Positions 19,932 through 29,219 of a DNA stretch of 64,000 nucleotides are shown here, piece by piece (the stretch's first letter is position 1; the number at the start of each line of letters is the position of its first letter). Where the stretch lies: contig JADLHZ010000140.1 in the NCBI GenBank assembly GCA_020848545.1, forward strand, positions 1-64,000, written 5' to 3'. Under the pieces are notes generated by a model. The model searched no databases, had not been told where the DNA came from, and was given only the letters and a program-made list of their open reading frames with translations. The DNA comes from Deltaproteobacteria bacterium. GTDB lineage: Bacteria; Myxococcota; JADLHZ01. The position numbers and the translations under genes are program-made.

Positions 19932-22124
19932 CTACTTCAGCGTGTTCAGGATGTTGCGCACATCGGGCGCGAACTTCCCGTTCGGATCGTACTGCAAGTA
20001 CTTCTCGTAGGCGCCGACCGCTTTCTGCTTCTGGCCCTGGTTTTGATAGATCGTGCCGAGCGTCAGATACGCTGGCGCCAGGCGGCCATTGGCGGAGATC
20101 GCGCGGTTCAGGAAGTCGATCGCTTTGTCGTTCTCGTCGAGCTCGTAGTGCGCGTTGCCCATCGCGAGCAGCGCCGCTTCGCTCGTCGGGTTCATCTCGA
20201 GCGCTTTTTGGTACTCGCCGATGGCGCCGCGGACGTTGCCCTTCTTGTAGAGCATGTGGCCCTTGGCGAGCTGCTTTCGGAACGCGTCTTTTCTGGTCGC
20301 GGGGTCGTCGTCTTTTTCGGCGGGCGGCGTCTTCGCTTTGGCGGCTTCGACTTTCGCGGCCTCGGCCTTCGCTGCTTCCGCTTTGGCCGCCTCGAGCTTC
20401 GCGGCCTCGGCCTTCGCTGCTTCCGCCTTGGCTGCCTCGAGCTTCGCGGCCTCGGCGTTCGCGTCGACAGGCGGAGGTGTCTGCACGGGCGGCGGCGTGG
20501 GCTGTGCGACGACCGGCGGCACCGGCTGCTGCGGCATCGGTTGGCGCAGCACGTAGACAGCTCCGACGGCGAGCGCCGCGAGCACCACCACCGCCATCGC
20601 GCCGAGCAACAGGCGCTTCCTGCGATGGCTCGCTGCGAAGTCGATGTCGTCGTCGCTGCCGAACGCGCGCTTCAGATCGTCGTCGGACGGTGGCGGTGCC
20701 GTCGTTGTCCGCTGCGCGGCCGGTGCGAGCGGCATTTCGGGAATCGGCGGGTTCGATGGCATCGCCGGCTGCGAAATCGCCGGCTGCGAGATGACTGGCG
20801 GCGCCAGCGGCACCGGAGGCATCTCGGGAAGCGCAATATTCGGAGCCGCCACGGCGCCGTCGGGGCGGCCGTCTTCGCGTTTTTGCGCCGTCAGCTTCTC
20901 CTTGCCGGGGAACTGAATGACGTTCAAGAACTCCGGGTTCGCTTTAGCCGCCGCCATGATCGCCGCGCTCACCGGCGCCCCGGCTGGAGGCGGAACTGCG
21001 GTGGGCGGAGGCGTCGCGACCGGGGGCGGCTTCGGGCGCGGCTCGTCGTCTTCGGGGATCGACAGCTCGTTGGCGTCGGGCACCGCCGGATCGCTGCCCT
21101 CCAAAAGCTCGTCTTCGCCCGCTCCTGTCTCCGACTCGGGCACGTCGCCACCGCGATCGCTGGCGCCTTCGCGCGAGGACACGTCGTAGATGAGGCCCTC
21201 GAAGTACAGCTTCGAGATGACGTTGAGCGCTTCGAGGTCGCCGTAGTTCGACTCGTCGACGACCTGCAGCAGCGTGCGCTGGCCGTCGAACATCCTGAGG
21301 ATGCTGTTGATCTCGTCCGGGATCTCGCTGAGTCGTTCGCTGAGCTCGCGAAAGTCGACCTCGAACTTCGTCTCGAGCGGCGGCAGCTGTTCGAGCAGCC
21401 GACCCCACTCGTCGACGCGGCGCATGCCCTCCATCAGCAAGCCCTGCGTCGACATCTCGATGCCGTCCGGCCGATCGATCGGCATGAACTCCATCTCGAA
21501 GCGCCCGTCGTTCCAGACGAGCAAGCGGTAGATCGCCTTTTCACCGCGCAAGACGCCGAGCTCCGCGTCGACCACCTTGCCGTTGCGGAAGAAGATGGTG
21601 CCGTTCGAGCCGAAGCCCTGTTCGGACTCGAAGCGAATCAGGCCCGTCTTGCGGCCGATCTCCACGGTCTGCAGCAGGTCGACCACGCCCATGTCCGAGA
21701 GCTGCCCCGAGAAGTTCGCCTTCTGGTCGCGCTTCTCGAGCGTCTCCTTCGTCTTCTTCTCGAGCATGATCTTGATGCGGGTGACGATCTCTTTGATGTA
21801 GATCGGCTTCGTCAGGTAATCCTCGACGCCGAGCTCGAGACCTTTGATCTTGTACTCGATCGACTTCTGCCCGGTGAGGAAGATGAACGGCAGCTGCGAG
21901 GTCTTCGGGTTCTCCTTCAGCTTCTTGCACAGCTCGAAGCCGTCCATCTCGGGCATCTTCGTGTCCGAGATGACGAGCTCGGGCGGGTTTATTTCGATTT
22001 TTTCCAGAGCATCCAGACCGTTGACCGCCGTCGTCACCGAGAAGCCCGCTTTCTTCAGCGAGACTTCCATGACGCGCAGGCTCTTCGCGTCCGAATCGAT
22101 GAGGAGTAGGTGTCGTTTTGCCAT
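19932..22124 (-). CDS. Receiver-PATAN-transmembrane-TPR protein
   Basis: An unusual 730-aa signalling protein. Residues 1-120 are a response-regulator receiver (acceptor VISD at ~54, conserved TKP Lys at ~106). Residues ~137-250 form a PATAN/DUF4388 domain ([20 protein letters not shown]). A Pro-rich linker (~360-480) follows, then one membrane helix at ~504-526 ([20 protein letters not shown]), an Ala/Lys/Glu repeat (~557-597) and C-terminal TPRs (~610-730). The receiver should be cytoplasmic and the TPRs periplasmic, so it may pass a phosphorylation signal across the inner membrane. The frame is open to 22154; [12 protein letters not shown] is the natural receiver start. Confidence 0.9.
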   Translation of the reverse strand: MAKRHLLLIDSDAKSLRVMEVSLKKAGFSVTTAVNGLDALEKIEINPPELVISDTKMPEMDGFELCKKLKENPKTSQLPFIFLTGQKSIEYKIKGLELGVEDYLTKPIYIKEIVTRIKIMLEKKTKETLEKRDQKANFSGQLSDMGVVDLLQTVEIGRKTGLIRFESEQGFGSNGTIFFRNGKVVDAELGVLRGEKAIYRLLVWNDGRFEMEFMPIDRPDGIEMSTQGLLMEGMRRVDEWGRLLEQLPPLETKFEVDFRELSERLSEIPDEINSILRMFDGQRTLLQVVDESNYGDLEALNVISKLYFEGLIYDVSSREGASDRGGDVPESETGAGEDELLEGSDPAVPDANELSIPEDDEPRPKPPPVATPPPTAVPPPAGAPVSAAIMAAAKANPEFLNVIQFPGKEKLTAQKREDGRPDGAVAAPNIALPEMPPVPLAPPVISQPAISQPAMPSNPPIPEMPLAPAAQRTTTAPPPSDDDLKRAFGSDDDIDFAASHRRKRLLLGAMAVVVLAALAVGAVYVLRQPMPQQPVPPVVAQPTPPPVQTPPPVDANAEAAKLEAAKAEAAKAEAAKLEAAKAEAAKAEAAKVEAAKAKTPPAEKDDDPATRKDAFRKQLAKGHMLYKKGNVRGAIGEYQKALEMNPTSEAALLAMGNAHYELDENDKAIDFLNRAISANGRLAPAYLTLGTIYQNQGQKQKAVGAYEKYLQYDPNGKFAPDVRNILNTLK
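20335..20458. repeat. Internal tandem repeat encoding AK/AE-rich linker
   Basis: A 45-bp unit is present about 2.5 times within the receiver-PATAN-TPR gene, encoding [15 protein letters not shown] blocks. It resembles the helical TolA/TonB-type periplasmic spacers. Copy number could vary by slippage, changing linker length without a frameshift. Confidence 0.75.
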
Positions 22125-22274
22125 TCGAGCTCGAGGCGCGGGCGCACCCCACATCGGATGACACGCGCTTTCGGAATCCTACTGTTTTGCCACGCGGGTC
22201 GCCAGTTTAGCTGAGGTCTTTTGGCGCAGGGCGTCAGGGGTCGCTCGCCTTGCCTTCGCCGCGGGGTTGCGCCT

Positions 22275-23549
22275 ATGCGAGCCGCCACTATGGAATGGGA
22301 TACGCCACATTATCGAGCCAGTTTGTCGTTTCTCGAGCGTGCCGCACATGCGCTCGACCTCGATCCGAATGTGCACATGCGCCTGCAACGTCCGGAGCGC
22401 GCGCTCATCGTCAACGTGCCCGTGCGCATGGACGACGGCAGCGTCCGCAACTTCACGGGCTATCGCGTGCATCACAATGACACGCGCGGGCCAGCCAAGG
22501 GCGGCATCCGCTATCACATGGACGTCGACTTCGGCGAAGTCGCCTCGTTGGCGATGCTGATGACTTTCAAGTGCGCCGTCGTTGGGCTTCCGCTCGGCGG
22601 CGCCAAAGGCGGCATCAGGGTCGACCCGCGCACGATGAGCCGCAACGAACTGCAACGCCTCACGCGCCGCTACACGACCGAGATCGTCAACTTCATCGGC
22701 CCCCAGACCGACATTCCGGCGCCGGACATGGGCACCGACGAGCAGACCATGAGCTGGATCATGGACACGTACAGCGCCATCAAGGGCTACGCGGTCCCGG
22801 GCGTGGTCACCGGCAAGCCGGTCTCGGTCGGCGGCTCGCTCGGCCGCGCTGAAGCCACCGGTCGCGGTGTCGCGTACACGATCATGGAGGCGGCGAAGGT
22901 GATGCCGGACTTCGAGATCGGCGAAGGCACCACCGTCACGATCCAAGGCTTTGGTAACGTCGGCGGCGTCGCCGCGAAGAAGCTCTCGAAGCTCGGCTGC
23001 AAGGTCCTTGCGGTCACCGACGTGACGGGCGGCGTGCACAACCCGAAGGGCCTCGATATCAAGGCGCTGATGGCGTACGCCAAAGAGCACCGCGGCATCA
23101 AAGGCTTCCCCGAAGCCGACGCGATCACGAACGAAGAGCTGATGGCGCTGAAGACCGACATCTTCGTGCCGGCGGCGCTCGGCGGCGTCATCGGCAGCAA
23201 AGAGGCGCAGAACCTCAAGTGCAAGATCCTCGCGGAGGGCGCCAACGGCCCGTGCACGCCGGACGGCGACAAGGTGCTGCGCGAGCGCGACGACATCTTC
23301 GTCCTCCCGGACGTGCTCGCGAACGCCGGCGGCGTCACCGTGTCGTACTTCGAGTGGGTGCAGGACATCTCAGCGTTCTTCTGGACCGCCAAGGAGATCA
23401 ACAGCCGCCTACACACCGTCATGAAGAAGGCGTTCGAAGAGGTGTGGAAGCTGAAGCAGACGTTGAAGTGCGACATGCGTACGGCGGCGATGGCATGCGG
23501 CGTCAAGCGCGTGTCGGACGCGATGAAGGCGCGCGGCCTCTTTCCATAG
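22275..23549 (+). CDS. Glutamate dehydrogenase (Glu/Leu/Phe/Val dehydrogenase family)
   Basis: Interconverts glutamate and 2-oxoglutarate plus ammonia with NAD(P) (about 424 aa from the ATG at 22275). It shows the substrate loop GPAKGGIRYH, the catalytic Lys region KCAVVGLPLGGAKGGI, PAPDMGTDEQTM, the Rossmann motif IQGFGNVGG and ANAGGVTVSYFEWVQ. Other open starts are 22221 and 22290. The overall pattern fits hexameric bacterial glutamate dehydrogenase better than leucine dehydrogenase. Cofactor preference cannot be fixed by eye. Confidence 0.95.
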   Translation: MRAATMEWDTPHYRASLSFLERAAHALDLDPNVHMRLQRPERALIVNVPVRMDDGSVRNFTGYRVHHNDTRGPAKGGIRYHMDVDFGEVASLAMLMTFKCAVVGLPLGGAKGGIRVDPRTMSRNELQRLTRRYTTEIVNFIGPQTDIPAPDMGTDEQTMSWIMDTYSAIKGYAVPGVVTGKPVSVGGSLGRAEATGRGVAYTIMEAAKVMPDFEIGEGTTVTIQGFGNVGGVAAKKLSKLGCKVLAVTDVTGGVHNPKGLDIKALMAYAKEHRGIKGFPEADAITNEELMALKTDIFVPAALGGVIGSKEAQNLKCKILAEGANGPCTPDGDKVLRERDDIFVLPDVLANAGGVTVSYFEWVQDISAFFWTAKEINSRLHTVMKKAFEEVWKLKQTLKCDMRTAAMACGVKRVSDAMKARGLFP

Positions 23550-23568
23550 TGAAGAGGCCATAACCCAC

Positions 23569-24609
23569 GTGGCGAAAGTCATCTCCATCACGAGCGGCCG
23601 CTTCGAGCGATTGCTCAAGGTCTTGGACGGCAAGCGCCGCCTGATGATCTTGACCCACGACAATCCGGATCCGGACTCGATCGCGAGCGCCATGGGCCTG
23701 CAGCAGCTCGTGCAGCAGCACACGCGTACGAAGGTGGACATCGCCTATGGCGGCTACATCGGCCGCGCCGAGAATCGCGCGATGATCCGCTTGCTCAAGA
23801 TCGATCTCTTGCACGCGACGCGCGTCGACTTTCACGAGTACGACGCGACTGCCGTCGTCGACACCCAGCCCGGCGCACGCAACCACAGCCTGCCGCTCGA
23901 CATCACGCCGACGATCGTCGTCGACCACCATCCGCCGCGCGAGGAGTCGGAGCAGGCCGAGTTCGCCGACGTCGGTGGTGACTACGGCTCGACGACGACG
24001 AAGGTGCTCGAGTACCTGCGCGCGTCGCAGACGAAGATCGACGAGACCTTGGCGACGGCATTGTTTTACGGCGTGAAGAGCGACACGCGCGATCTCGGCC
24101 GCGAATCGAACCAAGCCGACTTCGACGCCTATCGTTTCTTGATCGACTCGGCCGACTTGCCGCTGGTCAGCGAGATCGAGCATCCGCAAGTGCCGCGCGA
24201 GTACTTCCGCGCGATGGTCGAAGCGTTCAAGCGCGCACGCGTCTACGACTCGGCCGTCGTCGTCAACCTGGGTGAGGTTTACACTCCGGACCTTTGCGCC
24301 GAGCTCTCGGATCGCTTGCTTCAGGCCGACGGCATCCGCTGGTCGCTCGCCATGGGCGTGCATGCGAACCAACTCTACGTGTCGATTCGCACCCGCGACA
24401 AACGCCGCAACGCCGGCAAGCTCATCGCGGAGGTCATCACCGAGCGCGGCATGGCCGGCGGCCACGGCGCGATGGCCGGCGCACGCCAGCCGCTGATCGG
24501 CCAAGGCGCCCGCGCGAGAAAGCAGACCGCCGCCGACGTGATCAAGCGCTTCTTGAAGGCGCTCGACGTGCCGGCCGACGTCGAGGGCGAGTCGTTGATT
24601 GCGTCGTAG
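23569..24609 (+). CDS. DHH-family phosphoesterase (NrnA-like)
   Basis: A 346-aa DHH/DHHA1 protein with motif I DNPDPDSIASA, motif II VVDTQPG, motif III VVDHHPP (the DHH signature) and the C-terminal DHHA1 motif GGHGAMAGARQP. The family includes nanoRNases that finish RNA turnover and hydrolases of pAp or cyclic dinucleotides; the substrate here is not determined. The start is GTG at 23569, 19 bp after the glutamate dehydrogenase stop. It is followed 5 bp later by the cysteine desulfurase gene. Confidence 0.92.
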   Translation: MAKVISITSGRFERLLKVLDGKRRLMILTHDNPDPDSIASAMGLQQLVQQHTRTKVDIAYGGYIGRAENRAMIRLLKIDLLHATRVDFHEYDATAVVDTQPGARNHSLPLDITPTIVVDHHPPREESEQAEFADVGGDYGSTTTKVLEYLRASQTKIDETLATALFYGVKSDTRDLGRESNQADFDAYRFLIDSADLPLVSEIEHPQVPREYFRAMVEAFKRARVYDSAVVVNLGEVYTPDLCAELSDRLLQADGIRWSLAMGVHANQLYVSIRTRDKRRNAGKLIAEVITERGMAGGHGAMAGARQPLIGQGARARKQTAADVIKRFLKALDVPADVEGESLIAS

Positions 24610-24614
24610 TGGCC

Positions 24615-25718
24615 ATGGCCGACCGCATTTACGCCGATCACAACGCCACGTCGCCGATCTTGCCGGAGCTCAACGAGCGCGTGCTCGCGCAGTTGGACGG
24701 GCCGACCGCAAACGCATCATCTCCGCACGCCCTCGGCCGCCAAGCGCGCGAACGCATCGAGCACGCGCGCTCAGGGGTCGCGGCGCTCGCGGGCTGTGCC
24801 GCGGAGCACGTCGTCTTCACCGCGACAGCGACCGAGGCGAACGCCATCGCTCTCCATGGTCGTACGATCGTCATCAGCGGCATCGAGCATCCGAGCGTCA
24901 CCGCGAACGCGCGCAGGCACGAAGAACGCGGCGCTTCGGTCCGCGTCGTTCCGCCGGGGCAGGACGGCGTCGTGTCCGAGGCGGCGATCGAGCGTGCGCT
25001 TGCGGGCGCCGACCTCTGCGCGCTGATGTGGGCGAACAACGAGACCGGGGTCGTGCAGCCGGTCGATGAGGTGGCTCGTCTTTGTCGCGCGCGCGGCGTT
25101 CGCCTGCACGTCGACGCCGTTCAAGCGCTCGGCAAGCTGCCGGTGACGCTCGCCAAGGCCGACACGTATGCGATCTCCGCGCACAAGCTCGGCGGGCTGC
25201 CCGGCGCCGCCGCGTTGATCGTGCGCGGCGAGCCGCCGCCGCCGTTGTGGCGAGCCGGCGGTCACGAACGCGGCGTGCGCGGCGGCACCGAGAGCCTGCT
25301 GGCAATCGAAGCGTTCGGTTGGGCGGCGGCGGTGTGGAAAGAGCGCGGCGACGTCTTTCGCGCGAACATGCAAAGCGCGCGCGATGCCTTCGAAGCGGCG
25401 CTGCGCGGCTTTCAACACGCGGTCATCGGTGTCGATCGCGTGCCGAACACGTCGAACATCCTCGTGCCGGGCGTGCGCGGAGAGGCGCTGTTATCGGCGC
25501 TGGATCTCGCCGGTGTGGCGGCGAGTCACGGCTCGGCGTGCGCCACGGGCTCGCTCGACCCATCGCCGGTGCTGCTGGCGATGGGGATCAGCGAAGGCGA
25601 GGCCCGCACCGCGCTGCGCGTGTCGTTCGGCCCGCACGCAAGGGCAGCAGAAGGCGCCGAAGTCGCGTCGCGGCTGATCGCCTGCGCCGAGAGATTGCGC
25701 GCAGCCGTCGCACCCTGA
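24615..25718 (+). CDS. Cysteine desulfurase (NifS/IscS-like)
   Basis: PLP enzyme (367 aa) that takes sulfur from cysteine for Fe-S clusters or thio-tRNA. It begins MADRIYADHNATSP. ATEANAIAL contacts PLP, SAHKLGGLPG holds the Schiff-base Lys, and the active-site Cys is in SHGSACATGS. The long open frame upstream is a shadow; the ATG at 24615 (or GTG at 24609) gives the family N-terminus. No iscU, iscA or mnmA gene is adjacent. Its last 193 bp overlap, in antisense, the 3' end of the RluA-like gene. Confidence 0.95.
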   Translation: MADRIYADHNATSPILPELNERVLAQLDGPTANASSPHALGRQARERIEHARSGVAALAGCAAEHVVFTATATEANAIALHGRTIVISGIEHPSVTANARRHEERGASVRVVPPGQDGVVSEAAIERALAGADLCALMWANNETGVVQPVDEVARLCRARGVRLHVDAVQALGKLPVTLAKADTYAISAHKLGGLPGAAALIVRGEPPPPLWRAGGHERGVRGGTESLLAIEAFGWAAAVWKERGDVFRANMQSARDAFEAALRGFQHAVIGVDRVPNTSNILVPGVRGEALLSALDLAGVAASHGSACATGSLDPSPVLLAMGISEGEARTALRVSFGPHARAAEGAEVASRLIACAERLRAAVAP

Positions 25719-26653
25719 ACCCAGGCCGCCATGTCGTCGTGCATCGGCGCGCGGAACACCATCTCGCCGCCGTCGGGCGACGGGATCGCGAGCTCAGCCG
25801 CGTGTAGCATGTGCCGCGCGGCGCCGGTCGCTTCGAGCACGCGCGCCGTCGCGCCGTGATCTGCGCTCTCTTTGAAGATGTCGTCGCTCACGCCGTAGAG
25901 CTTGTCGCCGAGCAGGGGATGGCCGAGGGCCCACAGATGCACCCGGATCTGATGCTGGCGACCGGTCTCGGGGCGGCAGCGCACGAGCGTGTGCTCGGCG
26001 AAGCGTTCGAGCACTTCGACGTGGGTGACCGACGGCATGCCGCGCGCCTCGTCGACGCGCATCTTCACTTTGAGCGACGACGTCTCATCGAGCATCAGCG
26101 GCAGGTCGATGCGCAGCGTCTCGAAGCTCGGTGCGCCGCGGACCACGGCGAGATAGGTCTTCTTCGCGCGGCTCAAGCGAAAGAGCTCCTTCGCCCACGC
26201 GGCCCACTTGCCCTTGCCGCAGACGAGCACGCCGCTCGTCTCGCGATCGAGCCGGTGCGCGATCTTCGCCTCGGGCCGGTGATCATTGAGCCACGCCGTC
26301 ACCGTGTTGCGCCACGTGCTCGCGTTCGGATGCACCACGAGGTCGCCGGGCTTGTTGAGCACCAAGAAGCGCTCGTCTTCGAAGATGATCGGCAAGTCGA
26401 TGGGCCGCGCGATCTCGTTCTCGACCTCGCGCTGCCAGGTGAACCTGTCGCCGACCTGCACGAGGCGCGACGCCTTCACCGGGCGACCACCCTGATCGTG
26501 CATGCCGTGATCGATGATCCCCTGCACGCGCGTGCGCGACAGACGCGGAATGTGCTTTTGGATGAACTTGTCGAGGCGCAGACCTTGGTCGCCGAGCGGC
26601 ACTTCGATCGTCACTTCGACGAGCGTGTCTGCGATGGTCTTGTACTGCTTCAA
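25526..26653 (-). CDS. RluA-family pseudouridine synthase with overlapping C-terminal tail
   Basis: A 375-aa RNA pseudouridine synthase. It has an S4-like N-terminal segment (GLRLDKFIQKHIPRLSRTRV) and the catalytic motif HRLDRETSGVLV with the nucleophilic Asp, plus RPETGRQHQIRVHLWALGHP. The family domain ends near FRAPMHDDMAAWVQ. The remaining ~60 residues are Ser/Ala-rich, low-complexity and encoded antisense to the end of the cysteine desulfurase gene, so they look like read-through into the neighbour after loss of the original stop. The target RNA is unknown. Confidence 0.93.
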   Translation of the reverse strand: MKQYKTIADTLVEVTIEVPLGDQGLRLDKFIQKHIPRLSRTRVQGIIDHGMHDQGGRPVKASRLVQVGDRFTWQREVENEIARPIDLPIIFEDERFLVLNKPGDLVVHPNASTWRNTVTAWLNDHRPEAKIAHRLDRETSGVLVCGKGKWAAWAKELFRLSRAKKTYLAVVRGAPSFETLRIDLPLMLDETSSLKVKMRVDEARGMPSVTHVEVLERFAEHTLVRCRPETGRQHQIRVHLWALGHPLLGDKLYGVSDDIFKESADHGATARVLEATGAARHMLHAAELAIPSPDGGEMVFRAPMHDDMAAWVQGATAARNLSAQAISRDATSAPSAALACGPNDTRSAVRASPSLIPIASSTGDGSSEPVAHAEP

Positions 26654-26665
26654 GCCGGGTTCGGC

Positions 26666-27802
26666 TTACACAACCGCGCCGCGATAATCCACGACTTTGA
26701 GCGGGCGCTCGGAGATCTGGAAGGTGATGTTGTCGCGCGAGCCCTGGCCGTCGCCCGAGTGCTGGTACGGCATCGGCTTTTCCATCTCGACCTTCACTTT
26801 GGTGACGAGAAAGTCGAGCACTTCCTGCGAGCGCCAGTGGCCCTTCCATAGGGACGGCAGGTTCAAGAGCGGCTTGAACGGATTGCAGGTGGCGATGCGC
26901 AGGTTCATCATGCCCGGGCGCACGCCGGCGAAGGGATAGATCTTGAAGCCGAAGCCATAGAACGGCGTGGTGCCGCAGCCGACGAGCGCCGCCGGACCTT
27001 CGTACAAGACTTGGCCGTGCTTTAGCGGCATCGCGCGATCGCCGCGGCGCGGATCCATGAAGTACGCATCATCGCCCTGGTTCGTCACGCGGACGTTCTG
27101 CGCAAAGCCGTCGCGCATGAAGGTGGGAACGCTCTTGCCCAAGATCGCCATCAGATAACCAGCAGCGGTCGCCGTCAGCTTCTTCATGGTCTTCTTGTTC
27201 TGCGCCCACTCCTTCATCGCGTTGTAGTCGTTCAGGATGCGCGCGTCGTAGCCCATGCCGGCGAAGAAGAAGCGTTGCCCTTCGCTCTCGATGAGGTCGA
27301 TGTTGACCGCCGAGTGGCGCGGGCCCGAGAGCACCTTTTGCAGATCTTCAGCGGGCTTCGTGGCGCCGACGACCGAGCTCAGGCCGTTGCCGGTGCCGAG
27401 CTTCAACACGCCGAACTCGGGGTACGGGAGCAGCGGTTGGCGCTCGCCGAAGTGCCGCGCGCGTTGGAGGCGCCAGTCGTTCGCTTCGTCGACGTAGCGG
27501 AACACGTGGTTCATGACGTTGACGAGCGTGCCGTCGCCGCCGCCGCACAGGATCGTTCCGTAGCCGCGCTGCACGACTTGGCGCGCGAACGCTTCGGCTT
27601 CTTCCAACGTGTGGCTGAAATAGAAATCGGATGCCGGCACGAGACGACCCAAGCGCTTGGCGACCTTGTCGTCGACTTGCTTGGCGTTCTTGTTGAGGAT
27701 GACGGCGATACGTTCGGTGGCGACAGGGGCGTAAGGAAGGACGACATCTTTGCTACGTTCACGGCTCGGGTGCGTCAGAACATCGTCGAGTGTTTTATAC
27801 AT
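26666..27802 (-). CDS. Diacylglycerol kinase / lipid kinase family protein
   Basis: A 378-aa protein with the DAGK catalytic fold. The nucleotide-binding GGGDGTLVN and KLGTGNGLSSVVG are clear, preceded by IAVILNKNAKQVDDKV. Members phosphorylate diacylglycerol or related lipids. The extended N-terminal 30 residues and the long C-terminal half (~200 aa) show family-like strands (PFYGFGFKIYPFAG). It lies 12 bp upstream of the RluA-like gene on the same strand. Confidence 0.88.
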   Translation of the reverse strand: MYKTLDDVLTHPSRERSKDVVLPYAPVATERIAVILNKNAKQVDDKVAKRLGRLVPASDFYFSHTLEEAEAFARQVVQRGYGTILCGGGDGTLVNVMNHVFRYVDEANDWRLQRARHFGERQPLLPYPEFGVLKLGTGNGLSSVVGATKPAEDLQKVLSGPRHSAVNIDLIESEGQRFFFAGMGYDARILNDYNAMKEWAQNKKTMKKLTATAAGYLMAILGKSVPTFMRDGFAQNVRVTNQGDDAYFMDPRRGDRAMPLKHGQVLYEGPAALVGCGTTPFYGFGFKIYPFAGVRPGMMNLRIATCNPFKPLLNLPSLWKGHWRSQEVLDFLVTKVKVEMEKPMPYQHSGDGQGSRDNITFQISERPLKVVDYRGAVV

Positions 27803-27830
27803 ACGCTTTGCTCGGTCTCCGATAGGCTTC

Positions 27831-27847
27831 TGCGCAAACTTTGCGCA
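27831..27847. promoter_or_regulatory. Inverted repeat TGCGCAA-N3-TTGCGCA
   Basis: A perfect 7-bp inverted repeat with a 3-bp centre lies 28 bp upstream of the lipid-kinase start codon. The position suits an operator for that minus-strand gene. No regulator is identified. Confidence 0.4.
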
Positions 27848-28021
27848 CTTCGAACGTCGCTATGACACGCACGCCCGAATCGCCCCCCTTTAAGCACGGC
27901 CTATGCCACTTCTTGACGCAGCACGGCATTGCGATGGTTGCGAGGTGCCTTCTGCAAAATCGCGCACTTAGACGAATCCTCGCGTCTGTGCTCTGGGCGG
28001 AAGGTGTGAAAAGGGGGCGGC

Positions 28022-28047
28022 AGTGCGAAGTGAATTTCGCACTTTTT
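28022..28047 (+). terminator. Rho-independent terminator of an unassigned transcript
   Basis: AGTGCGAA-GTGAAT-TTCGCACT forms an 8-bp perfect stem with a 6-nt loop, followed by TTTTT. The orientation is plus-strand. The nearest plus-strand gene upstream ends more than 2 kb away across an opposing gene block, so it should end a transcript that starts within the gap. Confidence 0.55.
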
Positions 28048-28199
28048 GGCCCGCTGCGGCGAACGCCGCTACGCAGCACGCGAGTCCTGGGCCGCACTCT
28101 TCTCCGTGCTTTCGTTTGGTATTTCTTGCCTGCGGCGCCCCGCTTCTCGTGTAGGCCGCTTGCTCCGTGTTGCTCGCTCGACTATCGGAGCGACGCCGC

Positions 28200-29219
28200 A
28201 TGAACCGCCCACTGCAAAGAGTCGTCGCCGCCAAGAAGTCCCGCCTGCACCCGGACGTCGCTGCGGCGCGCGAAGTCATCTCCGTCGAAGCGAAGAGCGT
28301 GCTCGGCTTGCTCGATCATCTCGACGCTCAGTTCGTGCGCGCGTTGAACCTCATCGATCAATGCACGGGCCGCGTCGTCGTCAGCGGCATGGGCAAGTCG
28401 GGCTTCATCGCGCAGAAACTTTCGGCCACGCTCGCGTCGACCGGTTGTCCGTCCTTGTATCTGCATCCAGCCGAGGCGCTGCACGGCGATCTCGGACGCC
28501 TCGCGCGCGGCGACGTGTTGCTCGGTTTGTCGAACAGCGGCGAGACCGAAGAAGTCGTGCGCTTGCTGCGGCCGCTGAAGCGCCTGGGCATTCCGGTCAT
28601 CGCGATGAGCGGCAACAAGAGCTCGACGCTGGCGAAGGCCGCCGACGTCGTGTTGTTCATCGGCAACGTCGTCGAAGCGAGCCCGATCGGCCTCGTGCCG
28701 ACGGCGTCGACGACGGCGATGCTCGTGCTCGGCGACGCCCTGGCGATGACTCTGTTTTCGCGACGCGGCTTCGGGCGGGCTGAGTTCGCGCGCTTTCATC
28801 CGGCCGGCCGCCTCGGCTTTCGCTTGATGCGCGTGAGCGAAGTGATGCGTGAAGGGGCGTCGAACCCGGTCGTGCAAGAGCACCTGCCGCTCGTCAAAGT
28901 GCTCGCCGCGATGACGAAGACACCGGGCAGGCCGGGCGCTGCGTCGGTCATCGACAAGCGCGGCAGACTCATCGGCGTCTTCACCGACGGCGATCTGCGG
29001 CGTTTGCTCGAGAACGATACCTTCGACAACAAGAAGGCCGTACGCGAAGTGATGACGCGCGATCCGGTTACCGTCCGCGACAACGCCCTCGTCGAAGACG
29101 CCGAGCGTTTGCTACGCGAGCACCACATCGACAACATGCCCGTCGTCGACGACGAGCAACGCGCCGTCGGGCTCATCGACGTGCAGGACTTGCTCGTGCA
29201 CAATGCCTACCGATCCTGA
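28200..29219 (+). CDS. kdsD: Arabinose-5-phosphate isomerase (KpsF/GutQ/KdsD family)
   Basis: A 339-aa SIS-domain sugar-phosphate isomerase followed by two CBS domains. It makes arabinose 5-phosphate for Kdo and lipopolysaccharide. Motifs are GRVVVSGMGKSGFIAQKLSA, HPAEALHGDLG, GLSNSGETEEV and PTASTTAMLVLGDALA. The CBS pair carries TDGDLRRLLE and DNMPVVDDEQRAVGLIDVQDLL. ATG at 28200 follows CGGAG at proper spacing. Its stop overlaps the start of the YkgJ-like gene (TGATG). Confidence 0.95.
   Translation: MNRPLQRVVAAKKSRLHPDVAAAREVISVEAKSVLGLLDHLDAQFVRALNLIDQCTGRVVVSGMGKSGFIAQKLSATLASTGCPSLYLHPAEALHGDLGRLARGDVLLGLSNSGETEEVVRLLRPLKRLGIPVIAMSGNKSSTLAKAADVVLFIGNVVEASPIGLVPTASTTAMLVLGDALAMTLFSRRGFGRAEFARFHPAGRLGFRLMRVSEVMREGASNPVVQEHLPLVKVLAAMTKTPGRPGAASVIDKRGRLIGVFTDGDLRRLLENDTFDNKKAVREVMTRDPVTVRDNALVEDAERLLREHHIDNMPVVDDEQRAVGLIDVQDLLVHNAYRS

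Larger units (their letters stand above)
27803..28199. other. Intergenic region with possible small RNA
   Basis: A 397-bp gap between divergent genes. It holds an inverted repeat (27831-27847) and a terminator-like hairpin (28022-28047) oriented for plus-strand transcripts, with no plus-strand gene upstream of it. CGCACTT occurs three times (about 27844, 27963, 28038). A 120-codon open frame crosses it but has poor start context, so I do not call a protein. A short non-coding RNA is the simplest explanation, unproven. Confidence 0.4.

Noticed and set aside
24294-24614. N-terminal extension of the cysteine desulfurase
   Set aside because: The extra 107 codons are out-of-frame DHH-gene sequence; the desulfurase begins at MADRIYADHNATSP.
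27841-28203. 120-codon plus-strand frame in the intergenic gap
   Set aside because: No ribosome-binding site or domain, and the terminator hairpin lies inside it.
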